A DNA stretch of 64,000 nucleotides from IMG/VR virus record IMGVR_UViG_3300020195_000009, positions 186,001 to 250,000 of that record, one strand, 5' to 3'. This DNA is from a virus. The position numbers and the translations under genes are program-made. Positions 45,272 to 53,654 of this stretch are shown here, piece by piece. Every line of letters starts with the position of its first letter. Positions within the stretch are counted from its first letter, which is position 1. The notes beneath the pieces were generated by a model that did not search any database, had not been told where the DNA came from, and was given only the letters and a program-made list of their open reading frames with translations.

Positions 45272-45568
45272 TCACACTGCTACGAAGCTGGGACCCCGGT
45301 AGGTCGCCAGGACTGCACCCGTCTGCTGATCCTTGATGAAAGCCGAGAAGACAACCTGCACCCCGAGGTGCTCATTGCAACCACCCGACTTCGAGGAAGC
45401 CTCGAAGTGCTCGATGTACGCCTTGAGGTTCTCCTCAGTCGGCTTCCCATGTGCCGGGATCTGCCCCTGCTTGCGGGTCCGCCACTCAGCGGGGGTACAA
45501 CGGGCCGTCCCGTTGTACCCCGTGATCGTCATCTCCACCGTGACCGGAATCATTCGGCTGCGTCCCAT
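45272..45568 (-). CDS. hypothetical protein (98 aa)
   Basis: MGRSRMIPVTVEMTITGYNG, KQGQIPAHGKPTEENLKAYI and LATYRGPSFVAV. Alpha/beta; no family recognised. Driven by the TTGAAT-N15-GTGTTC motif directly before ATG. Confidence 0.7.
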   Translation of the reverse strand: MGRSRMIPVTVEMTITGYNGTARCTPAEWRTRKQGQIPAHGKPTEENLKAYIEHFEASSKSGGCNEHLGVQVVFSAFIKDQQTGAVLATYRGPSFVAV

Positions 45569-45602
45569 ACTGAGAGAACACGCAGCTCCCCTCTGGATTC
45601 AA
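45569..45602 (-). promoter_or_regulatory. TTGAWT..GTGTYC promoter motif, copy 4
   Basis: TTGAAT at 45597-45602, 15 nt, GTGTTC at 45576-45581, TCTCAGT, ATG 45568. Confidence 0.7.
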
Positions 45603-45613
45603 CTTTAATCGTC

Positions 45614-46411
45614 TCATGGGATGAGATATTTGACCCAACCCGAATCCGTACGCTCAGCCAGCCCGAGCGTGATGAAAACCTCGTCCATCTTCAACTCTTG
45701 TGCGTAGAAGAAGCTGTATTTCTTCTTGCTCATCTCGACGTACAGTGTCCTGGCCTCCGTCTTGTCACCCGTCGCCGCCAAGGTGATGAACTTGTCCGCA
45801 AAGTCCTTCTTGATGGCCTCACGCTTGGCCGACAAGGCAGCCTGCTTCGCTTTGGTGGCCGCCACCTTATCGGCCTTTACCTGACGGGCTGCGGCCCGCT
45901 CAGCAGCTCGTACGTCCTTGGCCGCCTTCTCCTCGGCCATACGCTCCTCGATGGTGCGAATGGGGGCGAGTTTCCAAGCCAAGATACGATTCACCAGGCG
46001 GAGAACTTCGGCCGTGAGCTGGCGAACCATGTACTTGACTTCGTGGGTGGCGCTCTCAAGCTGACGGGTCCAGGTCCAAAGCTCAGTAACGCCGCAGATG
46101 TACTCCGTGGTCTCGATGCTGTAGAAGGAGGCCTTCGACACCGAGAGGTGGGTCACGGCACCGGGGGTCTGGAGCTGAGTAAGGCGCTCCTGCTTGTGTA
46201 CCAGCTCCTCTTCGACACTGACCAGATACGACCTCACCAGCTCGCAGGAAACCTCGTAGGGGTCCGCCTTGACGCCGTAGCAGTCACCGACGATCTCCCC
46301 GTGACCCGGCCTCTTGTAGCCGTGGTGGACAAGCTTACCGTCGTGGAGCTTCTGCTCCTGCTCGCAAATCTGGCAGCAACCGAGGAACCGAGTCTTGAGG
46401 TTGGCGTCCAT
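45614..46411 (-). CDS. protein with CxxC-HGYxRPG domain and Lys/Ala coiled coil
   Basis: 265 residues. N-terminal FLGCCQICEQEQKLHDGKLV, HHGYKRPGHGEIVGDCYGV and VSCELVRSYL match the domain near residue 230 of the 29769 protein. Followed by a long Ala/Lys/Glu helix (AAKDVRAAERAAARQVKADK). C-terminal MSKKKYSFFYAQELKMDEV. Probably nucleic-acid- or scaffold-associated. Motif promoter upstream. Confidence 0.75.
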   Translation of the reverse strand: MDANLKTRFLGCCQICEQEQKLHDGKLVHHGYKRPGHGEIVGDCYGVKADPYEVSCELVRSYLVSVEEELVHKQERLTQLQTPGAVTHLSVSKASFYSIETTEYICGVTELWTWTRQLESATHEVKYMVRQLTAEVLRLVNRILAWKLAPIRTIEERMAEEKAAKDVRAAERAAARQVKADKVAATKAKQAALSAKREAIKKDFADKFITLAATGDKTEARTLYVEMSKKKYSFFYAQELKMDEVFITLGLAERTDSGWVKYLIP

Positions 46412-46445
46412 ACTGGAGGAACACAGGAGGAGGCCAAGGATTCAA
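46412..46445 (-). promoter_or_regulatory. TTGAWT..GTGTYC promoter motif, copy 5
   Basis: TTGAAT at 46440-46445, 15 nt, GTGTTC at 46419-46424, CTCCAGT, ATG 46411. Confidence 0.7.
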
Positions 46446-46511
46446 CCCAAAAGATAAGAAATCGGAAACCTTCTGTTACTACAAGGAAATACAGAAATCG
46501 ACACGAGAGGG

Positions 46512-46542
46512 TTGATTCTGAGACCCCCTCCCGTGTTTACCT
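46512..46542 (+). promoter_or_regulatory. TTGAWT..GTGTYC promoter motif, copy 6 (GHKL gene A)
   Basis: TTGATT at 46512-46517, 15 nt, GTGTTT at 46533-46538. About 90 nt before ATG 46630. The 28 bases from GAGAGG through GTGTT match copy 7 at 47990-48020. Confidence 0.65.
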
Positions 46543-46629
46543 AGCAACGAAGCTCTACTCGAAATCGCTACGGAACCTGTCAGATTCGGCAAGTCGGTGG
46601 CGTCCAACGGTGTACTAGGAGAGACCCCC

Positions 46630-47976
46630 ATGGCGAAGATTCAGCTCACGATCAAGACCGACTACCTCCCCAAGTGGGGCGCCTATGAGGGTGTGAGGGA
46701 GTTGGTCCAGAACGCCAAAGATGCCGAAGTCGAGCATTCGGCGCCCATGACCATCGACTGGTACAACGATACGCTCCGTATCGAGAACGAGGGGACGACG
46801 TTGCCTCTCAAGGCTCTCCTCCTGGGCCACACGACCAAGCTCGGGAACTCCGAGATGATCGGCAAGTTCGGAGAGGGTCTCAAGCTCGGGGTCCTGGCTC
46901 TCGTTCGAGCCGGCCACGATGTCAAGATTCGTAACGGTGAGGAGGTCTGGATCCCCACCATCGAGCGTGACGATCGCTTCGATGATAACGTCCTCACATT
47001 CAAGATCGAAGGGGGCCGGGAGCAGCGAAACCGCGTCCGTATCGAGATCGGCGGCATCTCGAAAGAGGCTTGGGCAAAGATGAAGGATTGCTTCCTGTTC
47101 ATCAACAAGCCGAAGAAGAACGACTCGATCACGACCTACAATGGGTCGCTTCTCCTCGGTCCCGACTTCAAGGGTCGGATCTACGTGAAGGGCATCTTCG
47201 TCCAGACCGACCCGGACGCCGCATTCGGCTACGATCTCAAGGAGGTCGAGCTGGACCGTGATCGCAAGATGGTCGAGTCGTGGAACCTCAAGTACCACAC
47301 CCGCAAGGTCTTCCTAACCGCGATGAACAAGAAGGAAGAGCTGTTTGCACAGTTCACGGAGATGTTGACCACTCCGACGACGGAGACCGAGAGCATGGAC
47401 GCCAGCTCGGTTACCTACGACATCACGAAGGAAGTCGCCGACAAGGTGGCCGACCATTTCCGCAAGGTCCACGGGCCGGACGCTGTCCCGGTCGCCAGCC
47501 TTGCAGACAGCAAGGACATCGAGCACTTCGGTAAGAAGGGGATCGTTGTCTCCAAGCCCCTCGGGGCCGTCCTCGCCAAGTCCCTCGGTGATGCCCTCAC
47601 CGTCAAGGAGAACCTCAAGAAGGAGACCCTCAAACTCTATAGCTGGAGCGACCTTACCGAGATCGAACAGTCGGTCATCACAGGCGCCGTCGCCATGATC
47701 AACGAAGTCGAAACCTTCCGGTTGGACGACATCGACGTCGTGGACTTCCGCTCGGTTACGATGGACGGCCAGTTCAAGGACAGCCGAGTCCTCATCGCCA
47801 AGAAGCACTTGGCCAGCGCTGACGAGACCCTCAAGGTTCTTGTCCACGAAGTCGCACATCGCCTCGGGTCCGATGGCTCCAAGAGTCACGTCCAGGCCAT
47901 CGAGGAGCTTTGGACGGGGATCGTCCGTAACCTCAGGAATCACCTGGGGGATCGGCTGTCTCGAATCGCCAACTGA
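46630..47976 (+). CDS. GHKL ATPase-like plus HExxH protein A
   Basis: 448 residues, ATG 46630 after GGAGAGACCCCC. N-terminal histidine-kinase/Hsp90-type ATP fold: YEGVRELVQNAKDAEV (N box), LRIENEGTTLP (G1-like), MIGKFGEGLKLGVLALVR (G2, GFGxG-like). A middle part of unknown fold follows. The C-terminus has LKVLVHEVAHRLGSDGSKSH, a HExxH motif with further His, then a final helix. No kinase DHp or transducer domain. A second protein with the same architecture is at 49106. This pairing of an ATPase and a zincin-like end is unusual; function unknown, possibly anti-host. Confidence 0.75.
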   Translation: MAKIQLTIKTDYLPKWGAYEGVRELVQNAKDAEVEHSAPMTIDWYNDTLRIENEGTTLPLKALLLGHTTKLGNSEMIGKFGEGLKLGVLALVRAGHDVKIRNGEEVWIPTIERDDRFDDNVLTFKIEGGREQRNRVRIEIGGISKEAWAKMKDCFLFINKPKKNDSITTYNGSLLLGPDFKGRIYVKGIFVQTDPDAAFGYDLKEVELDRDRKMVESWNLKYHTRKVFLTAMNKKEELFAQFTEMLTTPTTETESMDASSVTYDITKEVADKVADHFRKVHGPDAVPVASLADSKDIEHFGKKGIVVSKPLGAVLAKSLGDALTVKENLKKETLKLYSWSDLTEIEQSVITGAVAMINEVETFRLDDIDVVDFRSVTMDGQFKDSRVLIAKKHLASADETLKVLVHEVAHRLGSDGSKSHVQAIEELWTGIVRNLRNHLGDRLSRIAN

Positions 47977-47994
47977 AAATTCAACGGGAGAGGG

Positions 47995-48028
47995 TTGATT
48001 CTGAGACCCCCTCCCGTGTTCCCTCAAC
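47995..48028 (+). promoter_or_regulatory. TTGAWT..GTGTYC promoter motif, copy 7
   Basis: TTGATT at 47995-48000, 15 nt, GTGTTC at 48016-48021, CCTCAAC, ATG 48029. Confidence 0.72.
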
Positions 48029-48241
48029 ATGGACACCCAGACGATGATCACGCGCAACCAGGACGGCTCGCTCCCCCTCGTGCGACTCTCGCCCGAGACT
48101 TCGGGCGACTGCCCTTGCGGGTGCGGCGACGCCGCCTTCGCCTTCGGTATGGACGGCTTCGACGGCTACGTGGATGCGGCTCCCGCGTGCGCGCAGGACG
48201 CCGGGGAAGAGGCGCTCTTGTCCTCGGTGGAGTTCCCGTGA
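48029..48241 (+). CDS. hypothetical acidic protein (70 aa)
   Basis: MDTQTMITRNQDGSLPLVRL then CPCGCGDAAFAFGMDGFDGY and AAPACAQDAGEE. One CxCxC cluster. First gene of a tight three-gene set; its stop overlaps the next GTG. Confidence 0.65.
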   Translation: MDTQTMITRNQDGSLPLVRLSPETSGDCPCGCGDAAFAFGMDGFDGYVDAAPACAQDAGEEALLSSVEFP

Positions 48242-48567
48242 GCAACTGCGTCGTCACTCGTCGCGAGGCTCTCGAAAACTTCGTGAAGCTCGCTCAGGCT
48301 CTCGTCGACAACCACATGTCGTCCACCTTTGCGCTCAACAGGCGCAAGGTGCTCACGGTGGAATCGGGTCGTCGATACGCCCGCATCGTCATCCAGAGCG
48401 AAGGTGACGTTCTATCCCGCTCTGCTTTCTGTTTCGTCGACATGACGAACGGTGACGTGCTCAAGCCTGAGGGCTGGAAGAAGCCGGCCAAGCACGCACG
48501 TGGGAGCATTTTCGCTTCCAACCCGGTCGAGGGTATCGGCCCCTACGGCGCCCTGAGTCTCAAATGA
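48238..48567 (+). CDS. conserved phage protein with GDVLKPEGWKKPAK..ARG motif
   Basis: 109 residues from GTG 48238. KVLTVESGRRYARIVIQSEG, SAFCFVDMTNGDVLKPEGWK and PAKHARGSIF follow a pattern I associate with a widespread phage family of unknown role (beta strands then 'FVDxxxGDVxKxxGWKxPAK..RGxI'). Overlaps the next gene as ATGA. Confidence 0.72.
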   Translation: MSNCVVTRREALENFVKLAQALVDNHMSSTFALNRRKVLTVESGRRYARIVIQSEGDVLSRSAFCFVDMTNGDVLKPEGWKKPAKHARGSIFASNPVEGIGPYGALSLK

Positions 48568-48707
48568 AACGCTGCACTAGGTGTGGGAAAAAAGATGCGA
48601 AGGTCACGGTTACGAACCGTGACTGCGCCGATGTCGTTCATTGGTGGCACTCCAAGTGCTGGGCTCAGATGAAGGCGTGGTTGGCTTGCAAGCCGATCCC
48701 AAAATAA
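48564..48707 (+). CDS. 47-aa zinc-finger protein
   Basis: MKRCTRCGKKDAKVTVTNRD, CADVVHWWHSKCWAQMK: CxxC near the start and H..C later form one zinc site. ATG overlaps the previous stop. Confidence 0.6.
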   Translation: MKRCTRCGKKDAKVTVTNRDCADVVHWWHSKCWAQMKAWLACKPIPK

Positions 48708-48719
48708 AACACTCCCTGG

Positions 48720-48753
48720 TTGATTCCCCAAGCCCCTCACGTGTTCTTTCAAC
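48720..48753 (+). promoter_or_regulatory. TTGAWT..GTGTYC promoter motif, copy 8
   Basis: TTGATT at 48720-48725, 15 nt, GTGTTC at 48741-48746, TTTCAAC, ATG 48754. Confidence 0.72.
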
Positions 48754-49104
48754 ATGAGTCACCGAACCTCCAGTGTCAGTATCACCTTCCACGTTGAACG
48801 AGACGGGGTAGAGGTCGATCTTCGGATTGCCGGTCGGTACACCCCCGGCCTTGAAGGACGGACCTTCGGCCCCCCCGAGAACTGCTACCCCTCGGAGCCC
48901 GCTGAGGCCGAGATTGAGGCCCTCTGGATGGGTGGCCACCCTTGGGCCGGTACGCTGACGGACGAGGAAGAGGAAGCCGTCATCGAGGCCCTCATCGCTT
49001 CGGCTGAGGAGTCCATCTCGGACGGCCCGGACCCGGACGACGACTACGACTCACGGTGCGACCGTGATGACGACTACCGCGAAGACTCCCGAGAGGACTA
49101 CTGA
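48754..49104 (+). CDS. acidic protein (116 aa)
   Basis: MSHRTSSVSITFHVERDGVE then VDLRIAGRYTPGLEGRT and an Asp-rich tail (DPDDDYDSRCDRDDDYRED). DNA-mimic-like charge. Stop is 1 nt before the next ATG, so co-expressed with GHKL protein B. Confidence 0.68.
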   Translation: MSHRTSSVSITFHVERDGVEVDLRIAGRYTPGLEGRTFGPPENCYPSEPAEAEIEALWMGGHPWAGTLTDEEEEAVIEALIASAEESISDGPDPDDDYDSRCDRDDDYREDSREDY

Positions 49105-49105
49105 G

Positions 49106-50581
49106 ATGGACTGGTTCACCGTAGATAAGGCCGGGCTCGCCAAGCTCTTGGACAAGAAGGGCAAGGCCTTCGCTGTCTTCGAGCTGATTCAGAACGGCTG
49201 GGATACCTCAGCGAAGAACGTTCAAGTGACCATCACTCCGGTCCCAGGGAAGGCCCGCGTCACCCTCAAGGTCGAGGATGATGACCCGGAAGGCTTCAAA
49301 AACCTCACCCACGCTTTCACTCTCTTTGCCGAGAGTGAGAAGAAAGGCGATCCCTCCAAGCGAGGTCGATTCAATCTCGGGGAGAAACTCGTCCTGGCTC
49401 TCTGCGATGAAGCCTCCGTGATCTCCACGAAGGGCTCCGTGGTCTTCGACGCTGAGGGCCGCCACGAGTCCCGTAGGAGGCGGGACACGGGCTCCGTGTT
49501 TCAAGGGGTCATGCGGATGACCCGCGAGGAGCTGGCCGAAGTCGAGGCCGCCGTCCAACGACTCATTCCGCCGATCGGGTGTGGGACGGTCTTTAACGGA
49601 ACGGCCCTCCCCTCACGGGAGATCCTCCGTAAGTTCGAGGCCACCCTCCCCACGGACATCAGTGATGAAGAGGGTTACCTTCGTCGGACCCAGCGTAAGA
49701 CCGAGGTGACCGTTCATGAGGTCAAAGCCGGCGAGACCGCCACCCTCTACGAGATGGGGATCCCTGTTGTAGAGCTGTCCGGGGGTGAGCCGTGGCATGT
49801 GAACGTCCACCAAAAGATCCCCTTGAACGTGGACCGAGATAACGTCACCCCGGCGTATCTCCAGACGATCCGGGTCCTCCTCGCCAACGAGATGAGCGGC
49901 GCCATCACGAAGGAAGGCGCCGATCAGGTATGGGTCAACGCTGCCACGGAGGATGAGCGTATCGACTCCCTCGCCGTGGAGAAAGTGCTTGATCATCGCT
50001 TCGGGAAGAAGCGAGCGATCTTTGACGCCAGTGATCCCGAGGCCAACAAGCAGCTCATGAACGAAGGCTTTTCCATCATCCACGGAGGCTCCCTCTCGAA
50101 GGGCCAGTGGAACAACGTGAGGGACGCCGGGCTGGCCATCCCCTCTGGTCAGCTCCGTCCGAGCGGGGTTCAATACGACCCTGACGGGGACCCCGAGAAG
50201 ATCATCCCCGAGTCGGACTACACGTCCGGGATGAGAGAGATCGTAGACTTGTCTAAGGCGCTTGCCAGACTCCTCATCGGTAAAGAGATCGGCGTCAAGC
50301 TCGTCAACGAGCCCATCGCCCTCCCTCATGCTGCATGGTACGGCCATGGCGTCCTCGCCTTCAACATCGGCCGGCTAGGTAAGGCCTGGTTTCACGATGG
50401 CATCCACCCGAAGCACGTTGAGCTGATCCTCCACGAACTGGCTCACGATCGGGTGAAGGATCATCTTACGTGTGAGTTTGCCGATGAGGTCGGCCGGCTC
50501 GGAGTGAAGCTCGTTCGTCTCGCCCTTGCTGATCCTGGGTTCTTCAAGACCCACAACGTGTTCACTCTGTCGCCCCACTGA
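49106..50581 (+). CDS. GHKL ATPase-like plus HExxH protein B
   Basis: 491 residues. N box KAFAVFELIQNGWDTSAKNV, G1 VTLKVEDDDPEGFKNL, then SKRGRFNLGEKLVLALCDEA (G2). NVHQKIPLNVDRDNVTPAYL resembles the lid and following strand in gyrase/Hsp90-type proteins. The C-terminus has VELILHELAHDRVKDHLTCE (HExxH). Same order as protein A but low similarity in the middle. No DHp, so not a kinase. Confidence 0.75.
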   Translation: MDWFTVDKAGLAKLLDKKGKAFAVFELIQNGWDTSAKNVQVTITPVPGKARVTLKVEDDDPEGFKNLTHAFTLFAESEKKGDPSKRGRFNLGEKLVLALCDEASVISTKGSVVFDAEGRHESRRRRDTGSVFQGVMRMTREELAEVEAAVQRLIPPIGCGTVFNGTALPSREILRKFEATLPTDISDEEGYLRRTQRKTEVTVHEVKAGETATLYEMGIPVVELSGGEPWHVNVHQKIPLNVDRDNVTPAYLQTIRVLLANEMSGAITKEGADQVWVNAATEDERIDSLAVEKVLDHRFGKKRAIFDASDPEANKQLMNEGFSIIHGGSLSKGQWNNVRDAGLAIPSGQLRPSGVQYDPDGDPEKIIPESDYTSGMREIVDLSKALARLLIGKEIGVKLVNEPIALPHAAWYGHGVLAFNIGRLGKAWFHDGIHPKHVELILHELAHDRVKDHLTCEFADEVGRLGVKLVRLALADPGFFKTHNVFTLSPH

Positions 50582-50583
50582 TC

Positions 50584-51699
50584 ATGAAGAAAAGGGACAT
50601 CCAGGCGAAGGCTACGATCAAGGTCGGACGAGACGGAAGCGTTTCCGTCTCGTCACCGGATGTCGTTGACCCCCGCGTGCTCATGAAGCTCGGGATGACC
50701 GAGATGTCCCGGCGTAAGTTCGCTCAGGTCGCCCCCAAGGCTTTCGGGTTCACCCCCGACGTAGCGGACAAGGACGACCTCATGCGGCTCGGGGAGGTTC
50801 TCCGAAAGGAGACCTACCAGCACGGTGGGGATGAGGTTGCCGCCCCGAAGCTTCTTGAATGGGCGAAAGCTCAGGGTGAAGACTTCATGGATTTGTTCCA
50901 GGTTGAACAGAACGCGATCGTCTACTTCGCCGCCGCCCGGTGGGCCGATCAAGCCTTCCCCGTCGTGACGATGGGAGAACGGTTCTGCGCTGCCCTCATG
51001 GCAACGAAGATCCCGGAGGAGATGCTCGAAGAGATCGAGGCCCCCTGGCATGCGTTCATGATCGAAGTCCCCGGCAACATGCTGAGTGTCTTCGACCCGG
51101 ACTCCATGCGCCGGACAAGCATCGTCCGGATCTTCGTTCACAAGACGATCGATGTCGATGAGCCGTGGCGCTGGGTCGCGATGGGTAAAGATGGCCAGCA
51201 CGTCTGGCGCATGGGGTCCTCTTTGAACCTCGTCACTCCAGTCCAATTCCGGAAGCGCGAGACGGTCCCTTACGAGGTCAACAGCGACGACTGGGAAAAC
51301 GACCTTCACCGGGACGAGCGGCTCTACGTTCTCGTAGGTCGCCTCATCCTCAACGCCTGTTTGGTCCTTGCCGACCCAGATCAAGTGAAGCCGCTGGGGT
51401 CAAGCCACAAGCGCCACGAGGCCAACAAGGCCCGCCGACCCGGCCCCCCGGAGCAACGCGTTTTCCAGATCGGTCGACCCATCAACCTGGATTGCCGGGA
51501 TGCCATCCGGGAATACGTAGAGGGGGAGCGCTCTGGACACGAGTTGAAAATTCAGGCGCTCATCCGAGGCTACTGGCGCCGGCAACCCTACGGGCCGAAA
51601 CTCGCCTTCCGCCGTAGGCAGTGGATTCAACCCTATTGGAGAGGCCCCGAAGACGCCCCCATTCTCATTCGCCCTCACATGATCCCAGAGGACACATGA
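50584..51699 (+). CDS. large conserved phage/plasmid-type protein (371 aa)
   Basis: MKKRDIQAKATIKVGRDGSV; helical N-terminus; middle FMIEVPGNMLSVFDPDSMRR and MGKDGQHVWRMGSSLNLV; C-terminal ALIRGYWRRQPYGPKLAFRR followed by WIQPYWRGPEDAP. The R-G-x-W-R..Q..GP..R..W-I..P-x-WRGP end is found in a broad phage/plasmid family that I loosely connect with AcrVA2-type proteins; that link is uncertain. Two nt after GHKL protein B. Confidence 0.65.
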   Translation: MKKRDIQAKATIKVGRDGSVSVSSPDVVDPRVLMKLGMTEMSRRKFAQVAPKAFGFTPDVADKDDLMRLGEVLRKETYQHGGDEVAAPKLLEWAKAQGEDFMDLFQVEQNAIVYFAAARWADQAFPVVTMGERFCAALMATKIPEEMLEEIEAPWHAFMIEVPGNMLSVFDPDSMRRTSIVRIFVHKTIDVDEPWRWVAMGKDGQHVWRMGSSLNLVTPVQFRKRETVPYEVNSDDWENDLHRDERLYVLVGRLILNACLVLADPDQVKPLGSSHKRHEANKARRPGPPEQRVFQIGRPINLDCRDAIREYVEGERSGHELKIQALIRGYWRRQPYGPKLAFRRRQWIQPYWRGPEDAPILIRPHMIPEDT

Positions 51700-51890
51700 A
51701 ATACATTGAACCGAAGTGGGTAGAAGAGAAGATGATGGTCATCGCACCTTTCGATGGGGCTACGGGTGTCCGGTGTTCTGTCATCGTGGCAACCGGCAAG
51801 CACGCAAGAGTCCTCAACGCCAAGCGGAACATCGACCGCTGGTTCCCCCTTACCGACCTTCGAGTCCCCGAAGGAGATCCTCACGCATGA
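51696..51890 (+). CDS. hypothetical protein (64 aa)
   Basis: MKYIEPKWVEEKMMVIAPFD, VIVATGKHARVLNAKRNIDR. Beta-rich, ATGA coupled at both ends to its neighbours. Unidentified. Confidence 0.65.
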   Translation: MKYIEPKWVEEKMMVIAPFDGATGVRCSVIVATGKHARVLNAKRNIDRWFPLTDLRVPEGDPHA

Positions 51891-52381
51891 AAGCCAAGCG
51901 CCGAGACGAGCCCGTCTACAACAAGAAGGAGCGGGAGGAAATCCTCGCCTCCATGGAGAAGGTCCGAACCGCCTTCTACTACCAAGCTGTCCAAACCAAG
52001 TGCCACCCGTTCATCGAGTTCTGCGGGGTCATGGGGGAGTACGTTACCGTTTGCCGAGAGGCTCACAAGAACGGGATCGACTTCACCCAGGCGAATACTC
52101 ACTCGGGACAGGCCCTCCCCATCCAGACCTTCCACGCCAATTACCTGGCGGAGAAGCTTAATTGCATCTACGGGCCGAGCCTCATCCAAGACGAGGCCGT
52201 TCGAGATGCCTTCATCTCCAGGCTTTTCGACGGACAGTTCAAGCTAGTTCCCGTTGTCGAGAAGAGCGAGTTGGCTGAAAAGGCGGAACGACTCCGGGAT
52301 CCTAACTACGGGTCGATGTCCGGGGAAGAGCAGTGGGCAGACGACAAAGCAAACGGCCTTCTCGATTGGGACGGCCGCTAG
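51887..52381 (+). CDS. hypothetical helical protein (164 aa)
   Basis: MKAKRRDEPVYNKKEREEIL, ASMEKVRTAFYYQAVQTKCH, FIEFCGVMGEYVTVCREAHK. Mainly helical, two Cys/His pairs without obvious metal pattern. ATG overlaps the previous stop; a hairpin terminator follows. Confidence 0.7.
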   Translation: MKAKRRDEPVYNKKEREEILASMEKVRTAFYYQAVQTKCHPFIEFCGVMGEYVTVCREAHKNGIDFTQANTHSGQALPIQTFHANYLAEKLNCIYGPSLIQDEAVRDAFISRLFDGQFKLVPVVEKSELAEKAERLRDPNYGSMSGEEQWADDKANGLLDWDGR

Positions 52382-52428
52382 CGTTCACCCCAAACCCGGT
52401 GTAGAGTTCATACACGGGTAAGCCGAGA

Positions 52429-52492
52429 CCTGTCGCCCCACCTCCCCCACACCCCCCTGTGAATGGTTTGGCTGGCGACAGGTTTCGGATCC
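52429..52492 (+). terminator. terminator after the 51887 gene
   Basis: CCTGTCGCC (near 52429) and GGCGACAGG (near 52473) pair over a long loop, followed by TTTCGG. Confidence 0.5.
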
Positions 52493-52502
52493 CTCTCCCC
52501 CC

Positions 52503-52697
52503 ATGCAACAGATCCCCGACTTCCTGATCCCGACAGAAGAGCAGGTTCGTAAGGACCTGGCTTACTACCATGCGAAGGTGGTGTTCTGTTTCCAACGGAT
52601 GCCACGGGACCGGGCTACGACGGCTACCGAACGAACGCGGAAGCTCATCCGCCTCATTAAGAAGACTGCCTTTCTAGCTGGGATGGACATTCGGTAG
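52503..52697 (+). CDS. hypothetical helical protein (64 aa)
   Basis: MQQIPDFLIPTEEQVRKDLA, YYHAKVVFCFQRMPRDRATT and TRKLIRLIKKTAFLAG. Basic helices. Unidentified. Confidence 0.6.
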   Translation: MQQIPDFLIPTEEQVRKDLAYYHAKVVFCFQRMPRDRATTATERTRKLIRLIKKTAFLAGMDIR

Positions 52698-52727
52698 CGA
52701 GTCTTTCGTTACGGTGTCATCAGGTGC

Positions 52728-53654
52728 ATGATCATCCCAGCTCCATTAGTCGGGGAGGGTGTTGGGGATGCTCTTGGTATGGCCTTCGAGACTAAGAAGG
52801 CCGACCACGAGGAGCTACTCCAGTGGGACGGGGAAACGTACCATGGTAGCGAGTACCATGGGTTGAGCCCCGGCCAGTGGACCGATGACACGATGATGGC
52901 GAAGCTCATCGCCGAGAGCCTCGTCACGTGCGGTGGTTACTACCCCCGTGATGTAGCGGACCGCTACCGAACCTGGTACCGAAGCGATGACCACCGAGGG
53001 ATGGGGAAGACAACCAAAGCGGCCCTCCTGAACCTAGACAACGGGATCCCTTGGGACCGGAGCGGCATCAATGGAGCTGAGGGGAACGGGACCGCCATGC
53101 GGATCGCCCCACTCGGGTTCTTCTTCCATGAAGACCTGGTGACCACCCGCCAGTTTGCGCAGATCGATGCTCGCATCACCCACTGCTCGAAGGAAGCCGA
53201 GATGGGCTCCATCGCTGTAGGGTTGGCTGTCGCCTTGCTCGTTGAAGGGGTTACCTTCGAGATCCTCACGGAACGGGTCCTTGAAAACCTAGAAGACTGC
53301 CAGGTGAAGCAAGGCCTTAAAAAGGTCTCTTTCTATCAGAGGCAGCCAGACTTCCCCGTACGAGATGCCTTGAGGGTGATCGGAACCCACGCTCACGTTA
53401 CCCAGACGGTACCCGCAGCCTTTGCCGCTTTCGTCCTAACCAAGTCCTTTGAGGAGGCGGTTCAAGCCGCGATTCGGGCTGGCGGAGACACTGACACGAC
53501 GGCCGCCATTACGGGGGCGCTTGCGGGAACCCACTACGGGTTGGATGCTATCCCCATCGCTTGGCGGAAGGGTTTGGAGGACTTCGACCACCTCCACCGG
53601 CTTGAGTTGAAGATCGCTGGCGGCCCGAGAAGCAGCGCCATCTGGCTCCGCTAA
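52728..53654 (+). CDS. ADP-ribosylglycohydrolase (DraG/ARH fold)
   Basis: 308 residues. GEGVGDALGMAFE at the start, GQWTDDTMMAKLIAES (metal-binding T-D-D), NGTAMRIAPLGFF, and RAGGDTDTTAAITGALAGTH (second D-T-D set) give the full dinuclear Mg site of ADP-ribosylglycohydrolases. Removes ADP-ribose from arginine or other acceptors. With the macrodomain at 57958 it would reverse ADP-ribosylation, including that used by some host defences; inference only. Confidence 0.92.
   Translation: MIIPAPLVGEGVGDALGMAFETKKADHEELLQWDGETYHGSEYHGLSPGQWTDDTMMAKLIAESLVTCGGYYPRDVADRYRTWYRSDDHRGMGKTTKAALLNLDNGIPWDRSGINGAEGNGTAMRIAPLGFFFHEDLVTTRQFAQIDARITHCSKEAEMGSIAVGLAVALLVEGVTFEILTERVLENLEDCQVKQGLKKVSFYQRQPDFPVRDALRVIGTHAHVTQTVPAAFAAFVLTKSFEEAVQAAIRAGGDTDTTAAITGALAGTHYGLDAIPIAWRKGLEDFDHLHRLELKIAGGPRSSAIWLR

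Noticed and set aside
46630-50581. Histidine kinases
   Set aside because: GHKL motifs are present but there is no DHp helix with phospho-accepting His, and the C-terminal HExxH is not part of any kinase.
50584-51699. Confident anti-CRISPR AcrVA2 assignment
   Set aside because: The C-terminal WRGP-type pattern recalls that family, but I cannot verify it without a profile search.
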